Both the position numbers and the translations under genes were made by a program. Shown one piece after another: positions 34,692-44,388 of a stretch of 64,000 nt of DNA; position 1 is the first letter of the stretch; each line of letters begins with the position of its first letter. The DNA is from UBA7430 sp002478765. Its GTDB lineage: Bacteria > Bacteroidota > Bacteroidia > Flavobacteriales > UBA7430. The stretch spans positions 310,001-374,000 of the forward strand of contig CALSTU010000004.1 in NCBI GenBank assembly GCA_943789355.1, written 5' to 3'. The notes under the pieces are model-generated. The model had not been told where the DNA came from. It ran no database searches and saw only the letters and a program-made list of their open reading frames with translations.

Positions 34692-36181
34692 TGTTGATCA
34701 AATCATTTTTAGGAAAGAAGCTTGCTCGGTATGTGGTGTCCAAGACCCAGAAATGGAGCAAGGCTCCGATAAAGACGCAAGAGAAGGTGTTTCGACACCT
34801 GTTGGACACGGCTAAAAATACGGCCTTTGGAAAAGACCACGACTTCGCTGCTATTAAAAGCTATGAAGATTTTAAATCCCGCGTGCCCGTCCGAGATTAC
34901 GAAGGTTTGCGCCCCTATGTGGAGCGCATTCAGGCAGGGGAGGAGGACGTGCTCTGGAAAGGTCGACCTTTGTTTTTTGCCAAAACTTCTGGAACCACTT
35001 CTGGGGCGAAGTACATACCGCTTACAAAAGCCTCTTTGGAGCATCAAATCAGTGCAGCAAAAAACGCCTTATTGCATTATATGGAAGATTCAGGGAACTA
35101 CCATTTTGTCAATGGAAAAATGATTTTCCTGCAAGGTTCGCCAGAGCTCAATACCGAAACCATCGTTCCTACGGGCCGTCTTTCAGGCATTGTGGCGAAT
35201 TATGTGCCGTCTTATTTGCAATCCAATCGACTTCCTTCCTATGAAACCAATTGCATTGAAGATTGGGAGCAAAAGGTGGAAGCCATCGTCGAAGAAACTC
35301 TGCCACAGGATATGCGACTGATCAGTGGAATTCCTTCTTGGGTTCAGATGTACTTTGAACGATTGCAAAAACGAACCGGAAAAAAGATTTCGGAGCTCTT
35401 TCCCAATTTATCCCTTTTTGTATTTGGCGGGGTAAACTACGAACCCTACCGCAAGAAGTTTGAAGAACTGATTGGTAAAAAGGTAGACAGCCTTGAATTG
35501 TACCCCGCTTCAGAAGGCTTCATCGCTTTTCAAGACAAGCAAAATGAAAAAGGCCTTTTGTTGCTTTTGGATTACGGGATCTTTTACGAGTTCATTCCTG
35601 CCGATGCGTTTTACGACGAAAACCCCACACGTATTTCATTGAAAGATGTAGCCTTGGGTGTGAATTACGTCATCATTCTCAACACCAATGCCGGACTTTG
35701 GGGCTACAACATTGGCGACACCGTTCAGTTTACTTCTCTGGAGCCCTACCGGATTGTTGTTTCGGGAAGGATCAAACACTTTACCTCTGCTTTTGGGGAG
35801 CATGTGATCGGCAAGGAGGTGGAAGAGGCCATGCGTCTTGCGCTTGAACGATTCTCGGAGGTTGAGGTCTCGGAGTTTACCGTTGCCCCTCAAGTAGAAC
35901 CTGAGGAAGGACTTCCGTACCACGAATGGTTGGTCGAATTTGCAAAGCTACCTCAAGATTTAGCCTTGTTTTCTCAAATGCTCGATGCGAGCATGCAAGC
36001 TCAGAATGTGTATTACAAAGACTTGATCGAGGGGAAGGTCCTAAGACCCTTAGTGCTGAGGTCTCTTCCGCAGAAAGCCTTTTACAGGTACATGAAAGCG
36101 GAAGGAAAGTTGGGCGGACAAAACAAGGTGCCTCGTTTGTCTAACGACCGAAAGATGGCCGACAAGTTACAGCTTCTTTGA
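34691..36181 (+). CDS. GH3 family protein (acyl-acid-amido synthetase-like)
   Basis: 496 residues. It has the adenylate-forming GH3 fold: FFAKTSGTTSGAKYIPLT (phosphate-binding motif), LELYPASEGFIAFQ, WGYNIGDTVQFTS and RIKHFTSAFGEHVIGKEVE. Plant GH3 enzymes join jasmonate or auxin to amino acids; the role of the common bacteroidetal homologues is not established. It is coupled to the M23 gene and its 3' end overlaps the converging WecA-like gene by 15 bases. Substrate is unknown. Confidence 0.87.
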   Translation: MLIKSFLGKKLARYVVSKTQKWSKAPIKTQEKVFRHLLDTAKNTAFGKDHDFAAIKSYEDFKSRVPVRDYEGLRPYVERIQAGEEDVLWKGRPLFFAKTSGTTSGAKYIPLTKASLEHQISAAKNALLHYMEDSGNYHFVNGKMIFLQGSPELNTETIVPTGRLSGIVANYVPSYLQSNRLPSYETNCIEDWEQKVEAIVEETLPQDMRLISGIPSWVQMYFERLQKRTGKKISELFPNLSLFVFGGVNYEPYRKKFEELIGKKVDSLELYPASEGFIAFQDKQNEKGLLLLLDYGIFYEFIPADAFYDENPTRISLKDVALGVNYVIILNTNAGLWGYNIGDTVQFTSLEPYRIVVSGRIKHFTSAFGEHVIGKEVEEAMRLALERFSEVEVSEFTVAPQVEPEEGLPYHEWLVEFAKLPQDLALFSQMLDASMQAQNVYYKDLIEGKVLRPLVLRSLPQKAFYRYMKAEGKLGGQNKVPRLSNDRKMADKLQLL

Positions 36182-37240
36182 TTTTTTTCTTCTTTTCAGA
36201 ATGAAAGAGGGAATGTTCGCCACCACCAGAATCAAGGCCACCAGAGTTGCGAATGCCGTTGTCGGCGTTTCTCTAAGAGCGTAGGCTACACAAGAGAGCA
36301 TGATGCTGCATAAAACAATCAAAAGGGTGGATTTTCCGTGGCTGTAACCCAGCTCCAACAGTAGGTGATGAATGTGATTTCTGTCGGGCGTAAACGGAGA
36401 AACTCCTTTGAGAATACGCTTGGTAAACACCCGCAAAGTATCGATCACCGGATAGGCCAAAACCACCATCGCGAATACAGGACTTACAAGGCCTTCAGCG
36501 TCAATCGGAATGTTTGAGATTTTGATGGCAAAATAAGCCAGAATCAAACCCATGCTTAAGGTCCCCGAGTCTCCCATAAAAATTTTCGCCGGAGGCTTGT
36601 TGAAAAACCAAAAGCCCAGCAAAGCTCCAAACACCGAAAAGGCAATGAGGCTGTCCGTAAACGCTCCATTTAATAAAAACACGCCCCCAAAACTGCAAAG
36701 CACATACATGCCCACTGAGGAGGAAAGGCTGTCGATGCCGTCAATCAAATTGTAGGCATTGATGAAAAATGTAATCACCGTGATGGAGAAGAGGTGTGAG
36801 AACCAGGTAGGGAGTTCTTCCACGCCAAACAAGCCGTAGAAAGAAACAATACGGACGTCCGCAACAGAGGCGACAAGAAAAGCAACCAGCAGCTGAATCA
36901 AAAACTTCATATTGGCTTTAATGTCTACCAAATCATCCAGCGTTCCGAGTAAAAATAAAAGTGTTGAGGCAAACAGGAGCAGAAAGTAACTTTTCGACAA
37001 GGGCTCCCCCTGTTCGTGGTGGGCGATGATTAAAAAGACTTGGGAAAAAAAGAAGCCCGCATAAACCGCGACGCCCCCCAACCGGGGTACATAGCCTTTG
37101 TGAACGTGCCGACCTTCGCCGTATTCGCCCAAAAGCCGCTTTTTAATGGCAAGTTTGATGACCAGAGGGATGCAGATGCTCGATACGGCAAATCCAATCA
37201 AAAAAATGATGAGGGCTATGGCCAATAAATTTACTGACAT
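36167..37240 (-). CDS. Undecaprenyl-phosphate sugar-1-phosphate transferase (WecA/MraY family)
   Basis: 357 residues, about ten membrane helices. Family motifs are present: DDLVDIKANMKFLIQLL, NAYNLIDGIDSLSS, PAKIFMGDSGTLSMG and the C-terminal DRNHIHHLLLELG. That HIHH-type loop points to GlcNAc-1-P (or a related HexNAc-1-P) transfer to undecaprenyl phosphate rather than MurNAc-pentapeptide. It would start lipid-linked glycan assembly and is a second possible initiator beside the PglC-like gene at 44.4 kb. Confidence 0.88.
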   Translation of the reverse strand: MSVNLLAIALIIFLIGFAVSSICIPLVIKLAIKKRLLGEYGEGRHVHKGYVPRLGGVAVYAGFFFSQVFLIIAHHEQGEPLSKSYFLLLFASTLLFLLGTLDDLVDIKANMKFLIQLLVAFLVASVADVRIVSFYGLFGVEELPTWFSHLFSITVITFFINAYNLIDGIDSLSSSVGMYVLCSFGGVFLLNGAFTDSLIAFSVFGALLGFWFFNKPPAKIFMGDSGTLSMGLILAYFAIKISNIPIDAEGLVSPVFAMVVLAYPVIDTLRVFTKRILKGVSPFTPDRNHIHHLLLELGYSHGKSTLLIVLCSIMLSCVAYALRETPTTAFATLVALILVVANIPSFILKRRKKSKKL

Positions 37241-37343
37241 ATTCTCGATTTTAGGGGCGAATTATTTTACAAATATATATATTCACGGTGACATAACCTT
37301 TAGCTTTATGACAACAATAAAATTGACGACAACCGTTTAGATC

Positions 37344-38093
37344 ATGTTTTCTTTCTTTAAAACAAAACCCAATTTGTCCGAAATCATACCGGAAGGCAGT
37401 GTAGACATACACTCGCACATTCTTCCCGGACTGGACGACGGCTCAAAAAATGTCGAGCAAAGCATCGCCTTGATTCAGGGTATGAAAAACTTGGGCTTTA
37501 CCGAACTTATTGCCACGCCGCATACCATGACTGGGGTGTGGGAAAACAGCTCGGAGGGGATTGAAAAAAGCTGGAAAACCCTACAGGAGCATGAAAATGA
37601 GAACGCACCTTTGAGGTACGCTTCCGAATACCTTTTGGACAACAGCTTTTTAGAGCGCATGCAAAAAGCGCCCCTTTTGTGTTTGAAAGATCGGATGGTT
37701 TTGGTGGAGTTGTCTTACTTTCAGGCGCCCATCAACCTGTTTGAAATCTTGTTTGAACTGCAGCTGAAGGGATACCTGCCCGTACTGGCACATCCGGAGC
37801 GCTACACCTACTATTTTTCAGATTTCAAGATGTTTGAGAAGCTTAAAAATGCCGGTTGTTTGTTTCAGCTGAATTTGATGAGTGTGGTGGGGCATTACGG
37901 GCCAGAAAGCCTAAAAATGAGCGAAAGCCTTTTGAATGCGAAGCTCATCGACTACGTGGGTTCCGACATTCACCACCAGGGACATTTGGAATGCTTTGAT
38001 AGAAAAGTTCAGGTAAAAAACCTAAAAGCTTTGGAAAAGGCAACGGCAGCCAATGCGTTCTTTTCCCAAGAAGCACCGCTGCCGTCCCCATAG
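37344..38093 (+). CDS. CpsB/CapC-type protein-tyrosine phosphatase (PHP family)
   Basis: 249 residues. Metal-binding motifs of the PHP fold: DIHSHILPGLDDGS at the start, ATPHTMTGVW, AHPERYTYY and GSDIHHQGH. Such Mn2+-dependent phosphatases dephosphorylate the Tyr-rich tail of the cognate BY-kinase. Here the kinase wzc lies tail-to-tail only 11 bases away on the other strand, which supports the pairing but means they are not in one operon. Confidence 0.9.
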   Translation: MFSFFKTKPNLSEIIPEGSVDIHSHILPGLDDGSKNVEQSIALIQGMKNLGFTELIATPHTMTGVWENSSEGIEKSWKTLQEHENENAPLRYASEYLLDNSFLERMQKAPLLCLKDRMVLVELSYFQAPINLFEILFELQLKGYLPVLAHPERYTYYFSDFKMFEKLKNAGCLFQLNLMSVVGHYGPESLKMSESLLNAKLIDYVGSDIHHQGHLECFDRKVQVKNLKALEKATAANAFFSQEAPLPSP

Positions 38094-38104
38094 TTTTTTC
38101 GTAG

Positions 38105-40459
38105 TTACGAATCGCTGCCGTATCCGTATCCGTATCCGTAGTTGTACCCGTATTTGTACCCGTACCCATAGCCGTAACTGTTGCCAGCACCCAGGCCGTT
38201 CAGCACGAAACCAACGTTTTTAAGCTTTTCGTCTTGGATGAGTTGCTTCGGGTATTCCAACAATTCTTTTTCGGTATGATTGGCCCGCGACAAGTACACC
38301 GTGGCATCCGCCAAGTGCGAAATCAACAGGGTGTCTGTTACCAAAAGAGTCGGCGCGCAATCCATCAAGATGTAGTCGTAGGTTTTCTTCGCCTCTTCCA
38401 GCAGTTGGTCCAAGCGACCGTTGGTTAAAAGCTGCACCGGATTCGGAGGTAAGTTTCCGGCAATCAGTACTTCGTGACTCGGATGTTCTTTAAACGATTT
38501 TAGTAAAGCCGATTTCCAATCAAAGGATGCGTCGTGGAGGTAATTGGACAGGCCCTCGGCACGCTTGTCAAGACCTACATAATTGTGGATTTGAGGATTT
38601 CTTAAATCGGCACCAATCAGCAAGACTTTTTTGTTCAAACTGGCCAAGGCTAAGGGACAGGTTCAGGGCCACAAAGGTTTTTCCCTCCCCCTTGATGGTG
38701 GAGGTACAAACGATAACCGATCCTTCTTCTTTCTTCTGAGCCCCCAACAAATAATTCGTGTTGGATGACAAAATCCGAGAGGCTTCCGCCAAGACCGATC
38801 GTTGCGTAGGGTCTGAAAATATTTTTTCACCCTCGTCCTCAATTTCAGGAATTTCTCCCAGAATACTCACACCCGGTATTGCCGCTTCCAAGTCTTTCTT
38901 CTGATGTACTTTGGTGTTCAATAAAAATCGTACGTACAGAATCCCAAAGGGAATGAGTAAGCCCAAAAGCAGCGCGCCCAAAATGATGACGGGTTTTTTC
39001 GGAGCAATGGGTTCTTCGCTGGAAAGCGCATATTCCACCACCTTCAATGAAGGTTCGGTTACCGCGTAACTGACTTCCGCCTCTTCCCGTTTTTGCAACA
39101 GGAACAGGTACAAGCTCTCCTGAATTTCTTGACTTCGCTCAATGGAACGCAGGATTTTTTCCTTTTCCGGCAAGCTGGAAACCTCTTTTTGGTATTTCCG
39201 GCTTTGCACCTGAAGCTGCTCTTTGGTTTGCTTCAGTTGGGCGGTATAACCTGCCACCGATCGAAGGATGTTTTCACGAACCTCAAGGATGGTGTTGGTT
39301 AAATTCTTTACGTTGGGGTTGTTTTCCCCACCGCTTTGCACCAGGTTCTTGCGCGTTAAAATTTGCTCGTTGTAATCGTCAATCAAAGCATTGATGCTCC
39401 CATTTTCCAGACCGATGTTGGATGGGTACAGAGAGAAGGTCGCTTCATTCGATGCCGTCTGTATCAACAACTCAGACAGTCCTATTTGATTTTCAATTTG
39501 AAACAGTTCTTGGTCGGATTTGCTTCGCAATTCCAGACTGATACCGGCATCTGCCGTAATATCCACCAGATTGTTTTCCAGTTTGAAGGACTGCTTGTCA
39601 AATTCAATGGAATCCAGTTCGTAGCCTAAAGAAACAAAACGCTCGTTGATGAAGTCAATGGTGCGCTTGTGCACGAGTCTTCGATCGTCTACGCCGTCTT
39701 GGTTGTAAACTTCAATGAGGGTGTTGATGATAGATTCTGCGTATTCGGTATTTTCAGATTGCAGGCCGATGGAAATGATTTCAGATTGCTTTCCCACAGC
39801 GCTGATGCTTAAAATTTCCTTTAAATGATTGACTGACGTTGATGTCGGAGTCAATTCGAGGCGGTAGGATTCGTTTACATCGCTAGAAACTGCAGATTCG
39901 TTCCACACAATGTCAAAGGGCAAGTCATGATTCGTTCCTTTGGTTTGGTAGGCATCAAAGTTTATGATGCTGTCGAGTTGTGGAGAGAAGATTTCAAGAC
40001 CGGACGACTTGAATTCGACTAAATACGTGCCGGTTTGCTCAGAAGATTCAGCACTTGGTTTTAATTCAAAAGCAAAAGGAAATTCCGTCAAACGAGAGCT
40101 TTTGATGTGGCCTACCGCATAAAAGTTTGCATGTAAATTCAGGCGATTGGAGACTTCTTCCAGTATGGGGTAAGATTTGATGCCCTCAATCTCGTTTTCC
40201 AAGTTGATTTTAGATTGAGAAAACAGCGTGCTGGCCGTAGGAAGGTCCAAGCCCTCTTTTTCGTCTAAATTCGAACTTTAGCACTCGTTTGGTAGGTCAA
40301 AGGCGTGTACCTCAGGTAAAGAAAGGAGGAGATGATTGCGAGCATGATTCCAAGAACAAACCAAGGCCAAAAACTCGTATATTTTCTCAGCTCCTCTTTG
40401 AGGTTGATGTCTTGTTCCATTTCGAAACGATCTTGTGGGTTACTTTTCAATGGGTCCAT
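38105..40459 (-). pseudogene. wzc: Wzc-like polysaccharide chain-length regulator and tyrosine kinase, frameshifted twice
   Basis: Three pieces in different frames make one protein of about 785 residues: N-terminus with membrane helix 1 (FWPWFVLGIMLAIISSFLYL, 40459 to about 40265), the Wzz and coiled-coil region with helix 2 and Walker A (STIKGEGKTFVALNLS, to about 38660), and the kinase C-terminus with Walker A' (VLLIGADLRNPQ), Walker B (YDYILMDCAP) and a Tyr-Gly tail for autophosphorylation. The first break needs one extra T in ATTTAGACG; the second needs one base removed from CCCTTAGCC. All catalytic motifs are intact, so sequencing error is likely. It follows wza by 10 bases. The kinase and Wza work together in Wzy-type polymer export. 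Confidence 0.85.
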
Positions 40460-40469
40460 AAAAGGCTTC

Positions 40470-41240
40470 TTAGTTGTTAATCAGCAACAGGGTGATGCTT
40501 AATAAAAGCGAGGAGATGGAGGCAATGGAAGAGGGGTTTCCAATGAAGCCTGCACTTTTCACTTTTCGGAAGTTTGGCTGAACGATGATGACATCGTTGG
40601 GTTGCATGTAAAAGCTGGCTGCATTCATCGTTTCGGTGTCCGTAAGGTCAATGGTATAAACGGTTCTTTGACCGTCCATTTCTCGAATTAAGCTGATTTC
40701 TTTGCGGACCCCATCAATGGTCAAATCTCCGGCATAACCCAGAGCCTGTAAGATGGAAATACGATTTTCTACAAAGGAATAGGTGCCGGGTTTTTGAACC
40801 TCACCCAAGACGGTGAATTTTCCATTCAGCAAACGGACATTGACCAGTGGATCAAGAAGGTGCTGACCTTGTACTCAGTGTTGTTTTATTTCAATTTCTA
40901 GTTCTTCGACGGTCTTATCTTTAACGGAGATATCTCCCAAAATAGGGAAATTGAAATGGTATTCATTTGAAATTAGATAGCCTTCCAATTGTAAGGATTG
41001 CAGTGTGGCATTCGCCACTTTACTGCTAAATGCTCCTAATTTGTTGTAGGGGATGGCGGCTTCCGTATTTGTAGAATAAACGTCAATCTTCAGTATGTCA
41101 TTGGGCTTGAAGGGTGTACTTGCTTGAAATGATTTTAGTTTTTGGATAATGATTCACATCTTGCAGGTACTGCATTTGTTTGTTTGTCTGCATGATGTCA
41201 AGATCAGGATGAATGCGATAAGCGGTAGGAGTCTCTTCAT
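40470..41240 (-). pseudogene. wza: Wza-like outer-membrane polysaccharide export lipoprotein, interrupted
   Basis: ATG 41240 begins a lipoprotein signal (MKRLLPLIAFILILTSCRQT). The frame breaks just after it, continues in a second frame (KQMQYLQDV) and then a third (STPFKPNDILKIDVYS), the poly-export domain, followed by an SLBB-like part (KFTVLGEVQKPGTYSFVENR) and a C-terminal hydrophobic helix. A TGA interrupts the third frame just before GQHLLDPLVNV. Reassembled length is about 255 residues, normal for Bacteroidota Wza-type proteins with a C-terminal membrane helix. Joined to wzc in one unit. Confidence 0.78.
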
Positions 41241-41538
41241 GTTTTGGTTTGAATATACCTTGTAAATATAGGTCAATTTTCTTGATGTAGGTCTCAATTC
41301 AAACTTCGAGGTTCCTAAGCGTAAAAAAGAATTTAAAATCACGGTTAGCAAATCAGAATTCAGTTCTTGTAAGTAACCAAATAAAAGGTAATAAAAATCT
41401 TTGTGTTTTGAGTCTAGTAGGTTGTAGATGAGTAATAAAATAAATAGGTATTTTTGTATGTGATTTTCTAATACTTTTGGCCCGGAGTATTACATCTCAA
41501 GTTCACTATAAGCGTGAATTCAAATTTAATTTAAAAGA
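41241..41538. other. AT-rich intergenic region upstream of wza
   Basis: 298 bases with no credible gene. It marks the change from the flanking composition to the AT-rich island. On the minus strand TATATTTA, about 30 bases before the wza ATG, vaguely resembles the Bacteroidota -7 element, but no good -33 partner is seen. It could hold a promoter for wza-wzc. Confidence 0.4.
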
Positions 41539-41964
41539 TTACTTTTTTAACAACCAACTGCTAGACTGTATTTTATCTCCTAGTCCATCTACTAATTTAA
41601 TTCCCATTTGATCACAAATAGGTCTTTCTGGAATGGTGTTGTTATTTTGATCTCCTCCATTGGCAAAACTCAAATCATAGGATTCTCCATGGTCTCGGGC
41701 AATTTTTTCAATAGTCATACAAACGGTTCTGTCTTGATCTATAGAAAGGATACAATGATCTACCGATTTAATATTAGAGACGATATAAACACGTTCCGAT
41801 TCTTGTTGAAATTCTTTTGACCCTTTTAAAGCTCTTTGATGATCGTTATTCACAATCACAAACAACTCATCTGCCAATGACTTTGCATTGTTAAAATACT
41901 CTATATGCCCTTTGTGTATGGGATTAAAATACCCAGATACAATCATTCCTTTTTTCTTACTCAT
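41539..41964 (-). CDS. Cytidylyltransferase-like protein, copy 1
   Basis: 141 residues from ATG 41964 (MSKKKGMIVSGYF). The nucleotidyltransferase signature SGYFNPIHKGHIEYF corresponds to the H-x-G-H motif of TagD/RfaE-type enzymes, and FANGGDQNNNTIPE forms the rest of the site. Such enzymes activate phosphorylated alcohols or sugars as CDP or ADP forms. Substrate is not evident. A close paralogue (about 70% identical by eye) is at 59.8 kb; the two flank the AT-rich island. It lies 10 bases after the cupin gene. Confidence 0.82.
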   Translation of the reverse strand: MSKKKGMIVSGYFNPIHKGHIEYFNNAKSLADELFVIVNNDHQRALKGSKEFQQESERVYIVSNIKSVDHCILSIDQDRTVCMTIEKIARDHGESYDLSFANGGDQNNNTIPERPICDQMGIKLVDGLGDKIQSSSWLLKK

Positions 41965-41974
41965 TTTTTCTTTT

Positions 41975-42462
41975 TTATCTTCCAAAATCATCTTGTACTC
42001 TTATAATATCATCTTCATCAGAAGGATGGTTAGCATCGGTATGTTGCCAAATTTCTGCCACCACACGAAGTATCATTTAAACCAATTAAACGGTGACGCT
42101 CACCTTGTTGTAAAAAATTTGATCTCCTTCATTATATTCTTTCATCTCATTTTCTTCATCAGAATCACTTCTAATAATCCCTGCAGTGCCTTTGTATACT
42201 TGCCAAATTTCTGCACGTCTGTTGTGGTATTGCCAAGACAAGCGAGCGTTGGGTTTTACTATCAATATTTTAGGGCTCAATTTTCCTCCAATTTTTAAGG
42301 TGTTTACATCGAACCTTTAAAGAATTTATTAGAAAAATCTTGTGCTTGACTTTCATCAATTACTAAAAATCCTCCCCAGGGTCTTTCAAAATCGTGAGAA
42401 ACTACGTTGAATCCAAAAGATTCGATCTCTTTTTTTATTTCTCGACACACATTATTTATTGT
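41975..42462 (-). pseudogene. Cupin, WxcM/phosphomannose-isomerase-type, with three or more frameshifts
   Basis: Piecing three frames gives a protein of about 160 residues: FGFNVVSHDFERPWGGFLV, then LKIGGKLSPKILIVKPNARL, SWQYHNRRAEIWQVYKGTAG (cupin motif 1 with the metal-binding His/Glu set), and near the end RHRLIGLNDTS and WQHTDANHPSDEDDI. This matches the cupin domain at the C-terminus of type II phosphomannose isomerase or stand-alone sugar isomerases. It lies between rmlB and the cytidylyltransferase. The start is uncertain because the first codons are out of frame. Confidence 0.65.
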
Positions 42463-43496
42463 ACATTTTTTGATAATATTCTTGATACTTCCCTGAAGTT
42501 ACTTTCTCCATCCATTCATTATTCTCAAGATACCATGCTACTGTTTTTTCAATCCCTTCTTCAAATTGTAAAGATGGCTCCCAACCCAATTCTTCTTTCA
42601 ATTTCTTAGAATCTATTGCGTACCTTAAGTCATGTCCGGCTCTATCAGTAACATAAGTAATTAATTTCTCAGAAGCACCTTCTTCTCTGCCGAGTAATCG
42701 ATCTACGGTTTTAATCATTACTTTGATTAAATCGATATTTTTCCATTCATTGAATCCGCCAATATTATAGGTTTCTCCTAATTTTCCTTTATGAAAAATA
42801 ACATCAATAGCTCTTGCATGATCGTTTACAAACAACCAATCTCGTACATTTTCTCCTTTTCCATAAACAGGTAGCGGTTTATTATTGACAATATTATTGA
42901 TAAATAACGGAATTAATTTCTCTGGAAACTGATACGAACCGTAATTATTAGAACAATTAGAAATTACAGTAGGCAATCCGTAGGTGTCTGCAAAAGCTCT
43001 TACAAAATGATCTGAAGATGCTTTGGATGCAGAATATGGGGAGTGAGGATCATAGCTGTTGTTTCTGTAAAAAACCCTTCTTCACCTAATGAACCATAGA
43101 CCTCATCCGTAGAGACATGATAAAATAATTTATTTGTAAAGTTTCCATTCCAATATTCTTTTGCCGCTTGCAATAAACTAAGGTTCCCATCACATTGGTT
43201 TGTGCAAATGAAAATGGGTCTTCAATAGAACGATCTACATGAGATTCTGCCGCTAAGTGAATGACGAGTCAATCTTATATCTTCAAAAACCTGTTTTACC
43301 TTTTCAATATCACAAATATCACATTTTACAAAAGTGTAATTTTCTTTATCTTCTATATCTTTTAAGTTCTCTAAATTACCCGCATAGGTTAACACATCCA
43401 TATTAACAATATGGTATTCTGGGTATTTATTTACCAATAATCTCACCAGTGAGAACCAATAAAACCAGCTCCTCCTGTAACTAATATATTTTTCAT
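42452..43496 (-). pseudogene. rfbB: dTDP-glucose 4,6-dehydratase RmlB, frameshifted
   Basis: ATG 43496 starts the NAD-binding MKNILVTGGAGFIGSH, where a missing T at about 43450 breaks the frame; further breaks are near 43265, 43190 and 43070. Reconstructed parts show SVIHLAAESHVDRSIEDP, the catalytic Y-x3-K (YSASKASSDHFVRA) with DEVYG, NNYGSYQFPEKLIPL and LGWEPSLQFEEGIEKTV. All domains are present in order, about 348 residues. RmlB makes dTDP-4-keto-6-deoxyglucose. No rmlA or rmlC is in the window. Starts 3 bases after rmlD. Confidence 0.87.
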
Positions 43497-43499
43497 AAA

Positions 43500-44369
43500 C
43501 TAATTTTTTATTTTTTCTATACAATCTTTTAAAGAATCTCTCCAGTAAGGAATTTCAATTTTAAAATCTGTTTTTATTTTAGACTTATTCAACACTGAAT
43601 AATGAGGTCTTTTTGCCAAGGTAGGATAGTCTTTGGTTTGTATCGGTTTCACTTTACAGTTCTCTCCTCCTAGTTCCATAATTGAAATAGCAAAGTCATA
43701 CCAAGAAGCACACCTTCATTAGAGTAATGATATAGGTTTCCGTTTTTACTGATATTTCTGATGTATCCACATAAGAATCTCTAAACAAGTTTTAGCCAAA
43801 TCTCTTGCATAGGTGGGTGTTCCAACTTGATCAAAAATGACTCCCAAGTTTTCTTTCTCGTTACCAAGACGCAACATTGTTTTGACAAAATTATTTCCAT
43901 AAGAAGAATACAACCATGAAGTTCTAATCACAATTGCATCTATATCACTATTGATAACAGCAAGTTCCCCTGCTCTTTTGGTCTCTCCATATACTCCAAT
44001 TGGACTTACTGGATCTAGTTCTTTGTATGGCAAAAAATTATTGCCATCAAATACGTAATCAGTTGAGATGTGAATTAATTTTCCATTTACGCTCTTTAAA
44101 GCATTAACGATATTTAAAACTCCTTCAGAATTTACTTTTGTTGCAATAATTGAATCCTCTTCAGCTTTGTCTACAGCAGTATAAGCCGCACAATTTATAA
44201 CCGTATTTATTTTATTTTCTATAAAAAAAACGTGTAATTGCTCGCTATTGCAAATATCCAATTCTGGTAAGTCCTTGAAAAAGAAACTAGAGTTTTTGTA
44301 GTTTTCTGCTAACTTTTTTATTTCTGAACCCAATTGACCATTTGAACCTACAATTAGTATATTATTCAT
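43500..44369 (-). pseudogene. rfbD: dTDP-4-dehydrorhamnose reductase RmlD, frameshifted near the C-terminus
   Basis: The first 200 residues read cleanly: MNNILIVGSNGQLGSEI (NADPH site), STDYVFDG, GVYGETKRAGE (Y-x3-K) and IRTSWLYSSYG. At about 43755 and 43708 single bases are missing; past them the frame gives NLYHYSNEGVASWYDFAI, KRPHYSVLNKSKI and a normal end at 43500. The enzyme reduces dTDP-4-keto-rhamnose to dTDP-rhamnose. Gene order rmlD-rmlB is retained. Confidence 0.87.
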
Positions 44370-44388
44370 AGTTGATTATTTTTAGAAT

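Noticed and set aside
34691..36181. Plant-to-bacterium transfer of a GH3 gene
   Set aside because: GH3-family proteins are widespread in Bacteroidota and base composition matches neighbours.
38105..38175. Short tandem repeats of CCGTAT type that look like a microsatellite
   Set aside because: They encode the Tyr-Gly tail of Wzc, a normal autophosphorylation cluster of BY-kinases.
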